From assembly GCA_046598415.1 (NCBI GenBank), contig JBKJIG010000173.1, positions 27,150-91,149 on the forward strand: a stretch of DNA of 64,000 nucleotides, written 5' to 3'. Below, one piece after another: positions 56,452 to 63,512 of the stretch. The position numbers and the translations under genes are program-made. The notes beneath the pieces are model-generated. The model searched no databases, was not told where the DNA came from, and was given only the letters and a program-made list of their open reading frames with translations. The stretch is from VFJZ01 sp046598415. Lineage in GTDB: Bacteria; Actinomycetota; Thermoleophilia; Gaiellales; F1-60-MAGs149. The first letter of the stretch is position 1. Every line of letters begins with the position of its first letter.

Positions 56452-57585
56452 GTGCTGCTGGCCCTTCCGACACCCGCGCCGCCGCCGGCCGTGCACGCTG
56501 CCGACGTCGTGATCGGAGCGCTCGGCGGCGTCGGGTCGAGGGCGGGCAAGATGGTGCTGGCAAGGCGCCCCGGCGGCCTCGTGCTGTTCGGCGAGCTGCG
56601 CGACGGCGGCAACGCGCTGCGGCTCGCGCTGCGCCGCGCCGACACGCGGCCGGTGCTGATGATCGACCAGGAGGGCGGCTCCGTCCGGCGCGTGCGCTCG
56701 CTCGGCCCGGCGCCCCCGAGCGCGCTGCGGCTGCTGCCCGCGTCGCACACGCTGCGCGAGTACCGGACGGCGGGCAAGGCGCTGCGCAAGATGGGCGTCG
56801 ACGTCAACCTCGCACCGGTCGCCGACGTCGATACGGGCGGCACGACGGGGTTCCGCAGTTTCGGCTCCACGCCGAAGGAGGCGGGCAAGCGCGTCGTCGC
56901 CGCCGTGCGCGGCCTGCACGACGGCGGCGTGGCGGGTTGCGTGAAGCACTTCCCGGGACTCGGCAACGTCGGTACCAACACGGATGCCGGCGTCGCGGTC
57001 GATCGCCGGTCGAAGTTCGCCGTCGTCAGCGACCTGGCGGCGTTCCGTGCCGCCATCGGCGCCGGTGCCCGCTGCGTGATGGTGTCGAGCGTGGTCGTGC
57101 CGGCACTCTGCAGCCGGCCGGCGCTGCTGTGCAAGGAGACCTACCGGCGGCTGCGTCGGATGGGGTTCCGCGGCGTGATCGTGACCGACTCGCTGGACGC
57201 CGGCGCGCTGCGTTCGTACGGCTCGGTCGGTCAGGTGGCGGTGAAGGCGCTCGGCGCCGGCGCCGACAGCGTGCTGGTGGCGTCGCCGTGGAGCACGCTG
57301 GCCGTCATCGACGCCGTGGCCGGCGCCACCAGGGCGGGCCGGCTCGACCGTGCGCGGCTGCGTTCCAGCGCCCTGCGCCTGCGCGCGCTGGGCCGAGGCG
57401 CGGCTGCCGGATCGTCGTCACGGCAGCCCGAGGCGGAGTGGGAGGGATTCGAACCCTCGAGACAGGCTCAACACCCGCCTACGCGATTTCCAGTCACGCT
57501 CCTTCGACCACTCGGACACCACTCCGCGCAAGGGCCAGTCTACTTTGAGCGCTCCAGATCGAGCGCCAGCGAGTTGATGCAGTAG
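56452..57585 (+). CDS. Glycoside hydrolase family 3, NagZ-like beta-N-acetylhexosaminidase
   Basis: 377 residues from GTG 56452. The ATG at 56437 lies inside a TATGCT -10 box (56436-56441), so the GTG is preferred. GH3 features: VLMIDQEGGSVRRVRSLGP, CVKHFPGLGNVGTNTDAGVA (K-H-F-P-G, with the NagZ His/Asp region) and nucleophile Asp in GVIVTDSLDAGALR. Likely cleaves N-acetylglucosamine from peptidoglycan fragments; a short hydrophobic N-terminus suggests export. The frame has no stop before running through the antisense strand of tRNA-Ser and the 3' end of msrB, so the last ~55 residues are doubtful. Confidence 0.82.
   Translation: MLLALPTPAPPPAVHAADVVIGALGGVGSRAGKMVLARRPGGLVLFGELRDGGNALRLALRRADTRPVLMIDQEGGSVRRVRSLGPAPPSALRLLPASHTLREYRTAGKALRKMGVDVNLAPVADVDTGGTTGFRSFGSTPKEAGKRVVAAVRGLHDGGVAGCVKHFPGLGNVGTNTDAGVAVDRRSKFAVVSDLAAFRAAIGAGARCVMVSSVVVPALCSRPALLCKETYRRLRRMGFRGVIVTDSLDAGALRSYGSVGQVAVKALGAGADSVLVASPWSTLAVIDAVAGATRAGRLDRARLRSSALRLRALGRGAAAGSSSRQPEAEWEGFEPSRQAQHPPTRFPVTLLRPLGHHSAQGPVYFERSRSSASELMQ
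57434..57525 (-). tRNA. tRNA-Ser (anticodon GGA)
   Basis: 92 nt class II tRNA. Acceptor GGAGTGG/CCACTCC, anticodon loop CTGGAAA, long variable arm (GGCGGGTGTTGAGCCTGTC), T arm GAGGG-TTCGAAT-CCCTC, discriminator G, no encoded CCA. TAGACT at 57537-57542 ends 11 nt before the 5' end and contains the TAG stop of msrB. Confidence 0.95.
57537..57542 (-). promoter_or_regulatory. -10 hexamer TAGACT of tRNA-Ser(GGA), overlapping the msrB stop
   Basis: TAGACT on the minus strand; its first three bases (57542-57540) are the stop codon of msrB. 11 nt to the tRNA 5' end. Confidence 0.5.
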
Positions 57586-57935
57586 CGCTCGCAGGTTGGC
57601 TGTGGACCGTCCGGGAAGACGTGTCCCAGATGGCCGCCGCAGCGGGCGCAGGTAGCCTCGGTCCGGGTCATGCCGTGGCTCTGGTCGGTATGCAGCTCGA
57701 CGGCCTCCGGATTCATGGCCGCGTAGAAGCTGGGCCAGCCGGAACCGGAGTCGAACTTGGTGTCCGAGCTGAACAGCTCGGCGCCACAGCCGGCGCACCG
57801 GTAGACGCCGTCCTCCTTCGTTCCGTTGTACTCGCCGGTGAAGGGACGCTCGGTGCCCTTGCGGCGCAGGACCTCGTAGCGTTGCGGGTCGAGCTGCTCG
57901 CGCCACTGCTCGTCGGGGATCTCAATCTTTTCCAT
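57540..57935 (-). CDS. msrB: Peptide-methionine (R)-S-oxide reductase
   Basis: 131 residues. Zinc cysteines in YRCAGCGAELF and ATCARCGGHLGHVF, SGSGWPSFYAA substrate loop, catalytic Cys in RYCINSLAL. Repairs R-methionine sulfoxide. Complete length. A CACTAT hexamer lies 6 nt before the ATG. Confidence 0.95.
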   Translation of the reverse strand: MEKIEIPDEQWREQLDPQRYEVLRRKGTERPFTGEYNGTKEDGVYRCAGCGAELFSSDTKFDSGSGWPSFYAAMNPEAVELHTDQSHGMTRTEATCARCGGHLGHVFPDGPQPTCERYCINSLALDLERSK

Positions 57936-57971
57936 GTCGGGATAGTGCCGCAGCGGCGCCGGACGTTACAG

Positions 57972-59117
57972 TCAGGCCGTCGCCGGGCGCGCCCTCGGAC
58001 GCCACCAGTCGGGACGGTCGATGCGCATCATCAGCGGCGCCTCGATGAACCGGTACGACAGCCACCCGGCCGTGATGTCGAGCGTCAGCAGCACCGGCAG
58101 CCAGAAGAAGGTCGACGCCGGCGCGTCGTGGTGCAGGAGGCCCGTCTGCACGAAGGCGTACTGGATCGGCAGGTGCCACAGGTACATGCCGTAGGACCAC
58201 CAGCCGATTCGGCGCGGCCACGTGGTCGCGAGCAGGCTCGTGAAGGCGCCGGCGGGCGCACCGGCGATGCCCGTGACGGCCATCGCGCAGGCGATCGCCA
58301 TCACGGTGTTGCCGTCGACGCCAAGGGGGCCGAAGTAGTCCCACGCGGCGAGCACCGGCACGATCGACGCGTACCGCAACTCGCGGCCCAGTGGCACCGT
58401 CCCGCGGCCGGCCGTGACCGCGACGGCGGCCAGCATGCCCAGCGCGAAGGCGTCCCACCAGATCGGCAGCGAGAACGAGAAGGGGCGCAGGTCGGGGTGC
58501 GGCATGGTCTGCGGGTCGAGCCAGACACGGTGCAGCCACATCGTGGCGACCACGCTCGCGATCAGCGCGGCCGCCACCACCGCGACGCGGGTGGAGCGGC
58601 CGAACGGCTGCAGCGGCCGCCGCGCGGCGATCAGCAGCACCGGCATCGCAATGTAGAAGCTGACCTCGATCACCAGCGTCCAGGCCGGCGGCACGACGCT
58701 GCGCAGCAGTTCGGGATCCCACGAGTGCTGCAACGTGGCGAGCAGCGCCAGCTCGCCCGGATCGCCGAGCACGGGGTGATTCGAGATGATCAGCACGACC
58801 AGGAGCACGACCCACCAGGCGGGCAGGATCCGCAGCGAGCGGGCGCGGATGTAGCGCCGCAGCCGCAGCGGCCGGTCGTCGATCACGTGGTCGAGGAACG
58901 GACGCGCCACGAGGAAGCCGGAGAGCACGAAGAAGGCCGACACGGCATTCACGCCGAGGTGGTGCAGCGCGTTGCGGATCAGCTCCGGCGGCCCCTCGTC
59001 GAACCACACCGGCGCGGTCGTGTTGATCAGGTGGAACGCGACCACCGACACCGCCGCGAGCGCGCGGAAGCCGTCGAGTGCGGGCAGGTCCCGTCGCTGG
59101 GCGCGATCCTCAGCCAC
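57972..59117 (-). CDS. Acyltransferase family 3 (OafA/YrhL-like) membrane protein
   Basis: 381 residues, GTG start. N-terminal LPALDGFRALAAVSVVAFHLIN carries the conserved R and H of acyltransferase-3, followed by AVSAFFVLSGFLVARPFLDH and RYIRARSLRILPAWWVVLL; about ten transmembrane helices. It O-acylates surface glycans or lipids. No SGNH domain at the C-terminus. TACCCT 6 nt before the GTG. Confidence 0.92.
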   Translation of the reverse strand: MAEDRAQRRDLPALDGFRALAAVSVVAFHLINTTAPVWFDEGPPELIRNALHHLGVNAVSAFFVLSGFLVARPFLDHVIDDRPLRLRRYIRARSLRILPAWWVVLLVVLIISNHPVLGDPGELALLATLQHSWDPELLRSVVPPAWTLVIEVSFYIAMPVLLIAARRPLQPFGRSTRVAVVAAALIASVVATMWLHRVWLDPQTMPHPDLRPFSFSLPIWWDAFALGMLAAVAVTAGRGTVPLGRELRYASIVPVLAAWDYFGPLGVDGNTVMAIACAMAVTGIAGAPAGAFTSLLATTWPRRIGWWSYGMYLWHLPIQYAFVQTGLLHHDAPASTFFWLPVLLTLDITAGWLSYRFIEAPLMMRIDRPDWWRPRARPATA

Positions 59118-59123
59118 ACGCCA

Positions 59124-59129
59124 AGGGTA
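59124..59129 (-). promoter_or_regulatory. -10 hexamer TACCCT of the acyltransferase gene
   Basis: TACCCT on the minus strand, 6 nt before GTG 59117. Confidence 0.5.
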
Positions 59130-59155
59130 CCCGCGTCGCCAGGGCTGAACCGTAG

Positions 59156-59446
59156 GTGGGAGCGGTGCGTACCCCGTGCGAGAGGGTGACTACCGACCAG
59201 CTGATTGCATGCGAGCTGCAAACGGGATCCTACGAGTCCGCCGTCCAGGCCCTGGGTCGCGCCTACGGCGGCCGGCTGTACGGCTTCGGGTTGCCACGGC
59301 TCGGCGACCACGGCCTGGCTGAGGAAGTCGCACAGGCCGTCCTGACGCGCGTCTGGCGCTCGGCGGCCGTGGGCACCGTCAGGAGCCGCTGCTTCGCCGC
59401 GTTCAAGCACCTGCGCCTGGCGTTCGACGAGGCAGGTGCGCGGTGA
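59156..59446 (+). CDS. Sigma-70 region-2-only protein (mini ECF sigma)
   Basis: Up to 96 residues; GTGs at 59165 and 59186 are alternative starts. LIACELQTGSYESAVQALGR then AYGGRLYGFGLPRLGDHGLAEEVAQAVLTRVWR aligns with ECF sigma region 2 (the G-D-..-A-F..L..RY...L..F..R.LGD..LAEEV.Q...RVWR pattern). The protein stops ~35 residues later with no region 4. The next gene is a zinc-finger anti-sigma-type protein, overlapping by 4 bases, which supports a real sigma-like role over a decayed fragment. Confidence 0.65.
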   Translation: MGAVRTPCERVTTDQLIACELQTGSYESAVQALGRAYGGRLYGFGLPRLGDHGLAEEVAQAVLTRVWRSAAVGTVRSRCFAAFKHLRLAFDEAGAR

Positions 59447-59976
59447 CGCCCTGCCGCGAGCACCGCGAGTCGATCGCGGCGGGCGTGCTCGGCGCGCTGG
59501 ATCCGCCCGAGGTGAGGCGGTTGCGAGTCCATCTCGGAGGCTGCGAGGCGTGCGCCCGGTTCCACGAGGAGATGGCGGCGCTGGTGCCGCTGCTCGATCT
59601 GGCCGGGGGCGTCGACCGGGGCGGCTTGAGCGAGCGCGAGGCGGCGCAGGCCGTCGATCTCGCCGGCACCGGGTCGGCGCCGAGCGCGTGGGGCACGGCC
59701 GATCTGAAGGCGGGACCGCACGGCACGACGATCTACCTCGAGGCGCACGGCCTACCCGAGTCGAAGCCGGGTCAGCATTACGCGGTGTGGCTGTCCGACG
59801 GCCGCCGGGGCATCACGGCGGGCACGTTCCGCGTGGGCCGCGACGGCAAGGCGCGCTGCACCCTCGCGACGGCGGGCCGCGCCGACCACTTCCGCCTCGT
59901 CGACGTCACGCTCGAGGAGGACACCCCGCCGGTCGCGGCCGAGAAGCACCCCGTGGTGCTGTTCGGCGACATCTGA
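59443..59976 (+). CDS. Anti-sigma-factor-like protein with zinc finger and beta-rich sensor domain
   Basis: 177 residues, GTG in a GTGA overlap with the mini-sigma stop. N-terminal zf-HC2 motif: CREHRESIAAGVLGALDPPEVRRLRVHLGGCEACARFHEEM (H-x3-C-x2-C). Residues ~80-175 form a beta-rich domain (TTIYLEAHGLPESKPGQHYAVWLSDGRRGITAGTF) like the C-terminal extracytoplasmic part of RskA-type anti-sigma factors. No transmembrane helix between them, so the sensor half would be cytosolic. Putative partner of the adjacent sigma. Confidence 0.78.
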   Translation: MTPCREHRESIAAGVLGALDPPEVRRLRVHLGGCEACARFHEEMAALVPLLDLAGGVDRGGLSEREAAQAVDLAGTGSAPSAWGTADLKAGPHGTTIYLEAHGLPESKPGQHYAVWLSDGRRGITAGTFRVGRDGKARCTLATAGRADHFRLVDVTLEEDTPPVAAEKHPVVLFGDI

Positions 59977-59984
59977 TTCATCAG

Positions 59985-60052
59985 CGTGGCGGATTCGTGC
60001 CTGGCCCGAAACCGACAGCCCGTGGCGCATCCGTGCCTGGCACGGAATCGTC
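59985..60052. repeat. Tandem GTGCCTGGC repeat between convergent genes
   Basis: Two ~32-bp direct copies (59985-60016 and 60021-60052, period 36) of CGTGGCGnATnCGTGCCTGG continuing CnCGnAAnCGnC. Copy 2 holds the palindrome CGTGCCTGGCACG. A partial third unit (CCTGGCACG) follows at 60055. The motif recalls the stem-loop at 17535-17568. Confidence 0.6.
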
Positions 60053-60075
60053 GTCCTGGCACGCCTTCGCGCCCG

Positions 60076-60456
60076 CTACGCGTTGCGCACGTGGGCCGCG
60101 GCGCTCACCAGGTACGTCCACAGCATGGCGTCCAGTTCCGGGGTGAGGTGCCGCTCGTCGAGGGTGGATCGCATGTGCTGCAACCAGAGGTCGTGGGCCT
60201 CCTCGTCGATGGCGAACGGGGCGTGGCGCATCCGCAGGCGCGGCGGCCCGCGGCGCTCCGAGTACGTGCCCGGGCCGCTCCAGTACTGCTCCAGGAACAT
60301 CCGCAGCCGCTCCTCGGCCGGGCCGAGGTCGGCGCCGGGATACATCGCGCTCAGCACCGGATCGGTCGCCACGCGGGCGTAGAAATCGGCGACTAGCGCG
60401 GTGAAGAACGGCGCGCCGCCGAACTGCTCGTAGGGCGTCGATTCCGGCGCGGACAC
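60076..60456 (-). CDS. Truncated hemoglobin (group II-like)
   Basis: 126 residues, GTG start 21 bp after the BNR-type gene. PYEQFGGAPFFTALVADFYARVATDPVLSAMYPG, LRMFLEQYWSGPGTYSERRG then PRLRMRHAPFAIDEEAHDLWLQHM: Tyr in helix B (FY), proximal His in RHAPF and Trp in DLWLQHM are the trHbO signature. Oxygen/NO-binding haem protein. Confidence 0.93.
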   Translation of the reverse strand: MSAPESTPYEQFGGAPFFTALVADFYARVATDPVLSAMYPGADLGPAEERLRMFLEQYWSGPGTYSERRGPPRLRMRHAPFAIDEEAHDLWLQHMRSTLDERHLTPELDAMLWTYLVSAAAHVRNA

Positions 60457-60476
60457 GATCGTAGTGTCGCGCAGGG

Positions 60477-62135
60477 TCAGTGCCGGCCGCGCAGCGTCAG
60501 GAGACCCTCGGACGCGACGTGGATCGCATCGCGGCGCACCAGCATCGAACCGGCCGCGCCGTCGTCGATGCCGGGCAGACGGCGCAGAACGTGGCAGCTG
60601 CGGCCGAGGACGTAGGAGTGCGGCCCGGCGACGACGATCCGCCCGTCTCGGCCGATTGCCACGGCCACGGTCTCGTCGGCGGCCGTGCCGTGGCACCGAT
60701 GCCAGCTGCGACCCGCATTGCGCGACTCGTACACGCCGTCGCCCTCGAAGCCGAGGCCGACGATGTGGCGAGGATCGCCGGGGTCGATCGCGGGCGAGAG
60801 GATGCCCTTGCCCCGCTCGTGGTACCGACCGGCCCCGTGACGCCTCCAGATCGAGACACCGATCGCCAGCACGTCGTCGCCGGCGGCCTGGAGGTCGAAT
60901 ACGTCCGCGATCGCGTCACGCCGGGCGAACGCACGTCCGTCGCGCGTCGAGCGCACGACGTTGCCGTCGAGCAGGTGGACGCCGCGGCGGTTGACGGCGA
61001 TCGCGACACCGTTGGCGGCACCGAACGTGCTGATGCGGTGCCAGCGGACTCCACCGTCGGCGCTGCCGTAGACCCCGTAGCCGTGGACGATCGCGAACGC
61101 CCGCCGGCCGCGCGCGGCGACGTCGAACACGAAGCCGCCGGCGGGGAGCCCGCGCACGCGGCGCCACGGGCCGCCCGCGAGAGGCTGGCGGAACAGGCCG
61201 TCCTCGGTCGCCACCAGCAGTTGCCGGTCGGACGCGGCCAGGGCGGACGTCCCCAACGGATCCTGGTCCGGCCCTGGCGGCAGCATGCGCCACGTCGCAC
61301 CGCCGTCGATCGTCTCGTAGGTGCGGATGCCGACGCGGCCGATCGCGCGCAGCCCGGCAGCCGGCCCCAGTTCCATCCCGTGCAGCGGCGGCAGGCCGGT
61401 GTTGGCAGCCAAGAAGCTCTCCCCGGCGTCCCCTGAACGGCGGACGCCGACGCCGTCCGTGATGAGTACGATGCCGCCGGCGAGGAACGCGACGTTGTGG
61501 GCGTTCCCGGCCGACGCCGGCGCCCAGTGGTCACCGCCGTCGGTCGACCGGACAAGGCCGCGCTCGCCGAGCACGAGCAGCGTCTGGCCGCCCCGCGGGT
61601 CGGCGGTGAGCGAGAACGGGGACGCATCGGCCGGCGCTCGGACGTCGGTCCAGTGCGCGCCGTCGACCGTGCGCCGGATGCCGTGGCCGGTCAGCGATCC
61701 CGCCCACGCGCGGTCCGGGTTCGTCGCGTCGAGGGCCAGACGGACGCCGCCGTCGCCAAAGGGGTTCGCGATCGCGCGCCACGTCGCGGCCGCGTCGGTC
61801 GTCTGCAGCAGCGTCCCGCCGTTCGTCACCAGCCACGCCGTGTCGGGGGCGGACGACGGTGCGCCGACCTGGGCCGGGAACTCGACCGGCGACGCGGCGA
61901 GGCGCGTCCATGTGGCGCCGTCGAGCGTCCGGTAGATGGCTCCTGCCTGGACGGCGTACGCGCCCGGCCCGACCCCGATCGGCGCGACCTCTCGCGTCGC
62001 GGCGACCGGCAGCTGCGAGACGTCGACGGCCGTATCGAGCGGCCGCACCACCGGGCCGAGCGGCGCGTTCCGCTGCCACTCGGCCGCCGCGGCCGGCACC
62101 GTCGACAGCGCCAACGCCACGAACGTCAGAAGCAC
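60477..62135 (-). CDS. Secreted BNR/Ycf48-like beta-propeller protein
   Basis: 552 residues from GTG 62135. Signal peptide VLLTFVALALSTVPAAAAEW. Then repeated sialidase-type blades with S/T-x-D-G-G-x-x-W units (RTLDGATWTRL, QTTDAAATWRAI, RSTDGGDHWAPA, RSGDAGESFLAA, ETIDGGATWRML, GSADGGVRWHRI, ESRNAGRSWHRC). No catalytic sialidase residues noted. Extracellular scaffold or sensor, function unknown. The start follows the displaced tRNA-Ser fragment by 40 bp. Confidence 0.8.
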   Translation of the reverse strand: MLLTFVALALSTVPAAAAEWQRNAPLGPVVRPLDTAVDVSQLPVAATREVAPIGVGPGAYAVQAGAIYRTLDGATWTRLAASPVEFPAQVGAPSSAPDTAWLVTNGGTLLQTTDAAATWRAIANPFGDGGVRLALDATNPDRAWAGSLTGHGIRRTVDGAHWTDVRAPADASPFSLTADPRGGQTLLVLGERGLVRSTDGGDHWAPASAGNAHNVAFLAGGIVLITDGVGVRRSGDAGESFLAANTGLPPLHGMELGPAAGLRAIGRVGIRTYETIDGGATWRMLPPGPDQDPLGTSALAASDRQLLVATEDGLFRQPLAGGPWRRVRGLPAGGFVFDVAARGRRAFAIVHGYGVYGSADGGVRWHRISTFGAANGVAIAVNRRGVHLLDGNVVRSTRDGRAFARRDAIADVFDLQAAGDDVLAIGVSIWRRHGAGRYHERGKGILSPAIDPGDPRHIVGLGFEGDGVYESRNAGRSWHRCHGTAADETVAVAIGRDGRIVVAGPHSYVLGRSCHVLRRLPGIDDGAAGSMLVRRDAIHVASEGLLTLRGRH

Positions 62136-62174
62136 GAGCTGGCGCGCAAAGCGAGTCGGCGTTCCGGCTGGGAG

Positions 62175-62232
62175 CGGAGAGGGGGGGATTCGAACCCCCG
62201 ATGGAACGTAAGCCCCATAACGGTTTTCGAGA
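62175..62232 (-). tRNA. Displaced 3' fragment of tRNA-Ser(CGA), attachment site
   Basis: On the minus strand: anticodon loop CTCGAAA (anticodon CGA), 3' anticodon-stem ACCGT, variable-arm remnant, T arm GGGGG-TTCGAAT-CCCCC, acceptor CCTCTCC and discriminator G. The 5' side of the anticodon stem reads CTGAT where ACGGT is needed, and the D arm and 5' acceptor are missing, so tRNA identity ends in the anticodon loop. That is the usual crossover site of tyrosine integrases. A plus-strand integrase starts 81 bp away. Confidence 0.85.
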
Positions 62233-62301
62233 TCAGCGTCGATTAGCTCTATACCATGGATTGAGCGCGGTGCGCACCAAGATGCGCACCAGTCTATCTG
62301 G

Positions 62302-62307
62302 TAGGCT
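62302..62307 (+). promoter_or_regulatory. -10 hexamer TAGGCT of the integrase gene
   Basis: TAGGCT, 5 nt before ATG 62313 (8 before GTG 62316); leaderless spacing. Confidence 0.5.
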
Positions 62308-62312
62308 CCCGC

Positions 62313-63512
62313 ATGGTGGCGAGCAAAGCGAGAACGACCGGCGTGGTCACGAAGCACGGGCGCTCGTGTCCGTCGGGAGCCGATGAGCGTTGCCGGTGCC
62401 ACCCGACCTACCAGGCGTGGGTCTACTCGCGGAGCGATGGCCGGAAGCTCTACCGGACGTTCGCGACGCTGGCGGAGGCGCGCGCCTGGCGCCGGGACAT
62501 CGGCGCGGCAGTCGGGGCCGGCCGTGTGCGGGCGCCCGCGCCGCTCACCGTGCGCGATGCCGGAGAGGCGCTGCTTGCCGGGATGCGCGACGGCTCCGTG
62601 CTGAACCGCTCGGGTGACGCCTACAAGCCCAGCGTGGTGCGCTCGTACGAGCAGGCGCTGCGGCTCCACATCCTTCCGGATCTCGGCGGTCGGCGGCTCA
62701 GCGACGTCACGACGGGTGACCTGCAGGCTCTCGCGGAGCGCCTCCGACTGAAACGCGACCCGCAGACCGACCGCAGGCTCGACGCGTCGACGTTGCGCAA
62801 CGCATTCGTCCCGCTCCGGGTGCTCTACCGGCGGGCGATTGTCCGCGGCCAGGTCGTCGTCAACCCGACCACCGGCATCCAGCTCGCGGCGGTGCGCGGA
62901 CGGCGAGACCGAGTCGTCGAGCCGGCGGTAGCAGCCCGGTTGATCGCAGCCGTGCCGGAGCGTGACCGCGCGGTGTGGGCGTCGGCGTTTTACGCTGGCC
63001 TCCGCCTCGGCGAGGTCCGGGCCTTGACCTGGGCCGACGTCGACCTTGAGCACGGGGTCCTCCGCGTCGAGCGTTCGTGGGACGCCCGCGATGGCTTCGT
63101 CGCGCCGAAGAGTCTCGCCGGCCGGCGGGTCGTACCGGTCGCCGCCGTCCTTCGGAACCACCTCGCTGAGCACGGTGCACATGCTGCCTGGCGCCACGGC
63201 CTCGTCTTCGGGCGCACGCCTGACTCACCCTTCAACGTCTCGTCACTGTACCGACGCGCGAGAGCAGCCTGGGCGGGTGCCGGCCTCGAGGCGCTCACGT
63301 TGCACGAGGCGCGGCACACCTTCGCCTCGCTCATGATCGCCGCGGGCGTCAACCCCAAGGAGCTGCAGGTTTTCATGGGGCATGCCTCGGTAACGATCAC
63401 CCTCGACCGTTACGGTCACCTCTTCCCGGGGACGCACGCGGCGGCCGCGGAGAGGCTGGACGCCTATCTGGAGCGTGCCAAGAGCCTCTCCGCGGACTCG
63501 CCGACCGGGTAG
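62313..63512 (+). CDS. int: Tyrosine recombinase/phage-type integrase
   Basis: 399 residues. N-terminal AP2-like/arm-binding part with CPSGADERCRCHPTYQAWVYS (four cysteines), SAM-like core-binding domain (~90-190), catalytic domain with Arg in FYAGLRLGEVRALTW, HEARHTFASLMIAAG (H-x-x-R) and nucleophile Tyr in ITLDRYGHLFPG. All catalytic residues are present. Placement next to a tRNA-Ser fragment shows the target. The element it belongs to extends to the right of the window. Confidence 0.95.
   Translation: MVASKARTTGVVTKHGRSCPSGADERCRCHPTYQAWVYSRSDGRKLYRTFATLAEARAWRRDIGAAVGAGRVRAPAPLTVRDAGEALLAGMRDGSVLNRSGDAYKPSVVRSYEQALRLHILPDLGGRRLSDVTTGDLQALAERLRLKRDPQTDRRLDASTLRNAFVPLRVLYRRAIVRGQVVVNPTTGIQLAAVRGRRDRVVEPAVAARLIAAVPERDRAVWASAFYAGLRLGEVRALTWADVDLEHGVLRVERSWDARDGFVAPKSLAGRRVVPVAAVLRNHLAEHGAHAAWRHGLVFGRTPDSPFNVSSLYRRARAAWAGAGLEALTLHEARHTFASLMIAAGVNPKELQVFMGHASVTITLDRYGHLFPGTHAAAAERLDAYLERAKSLSADSPTG

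Noticed and set aside
57434..57525. EGFEPSRQAQ-type peptide as a conserved protein motif
   Set aside because: It is the translation of antisense tRNA-Ser, a well-known artefact. Only the fact that the GH3 frame stays open through it is reported.
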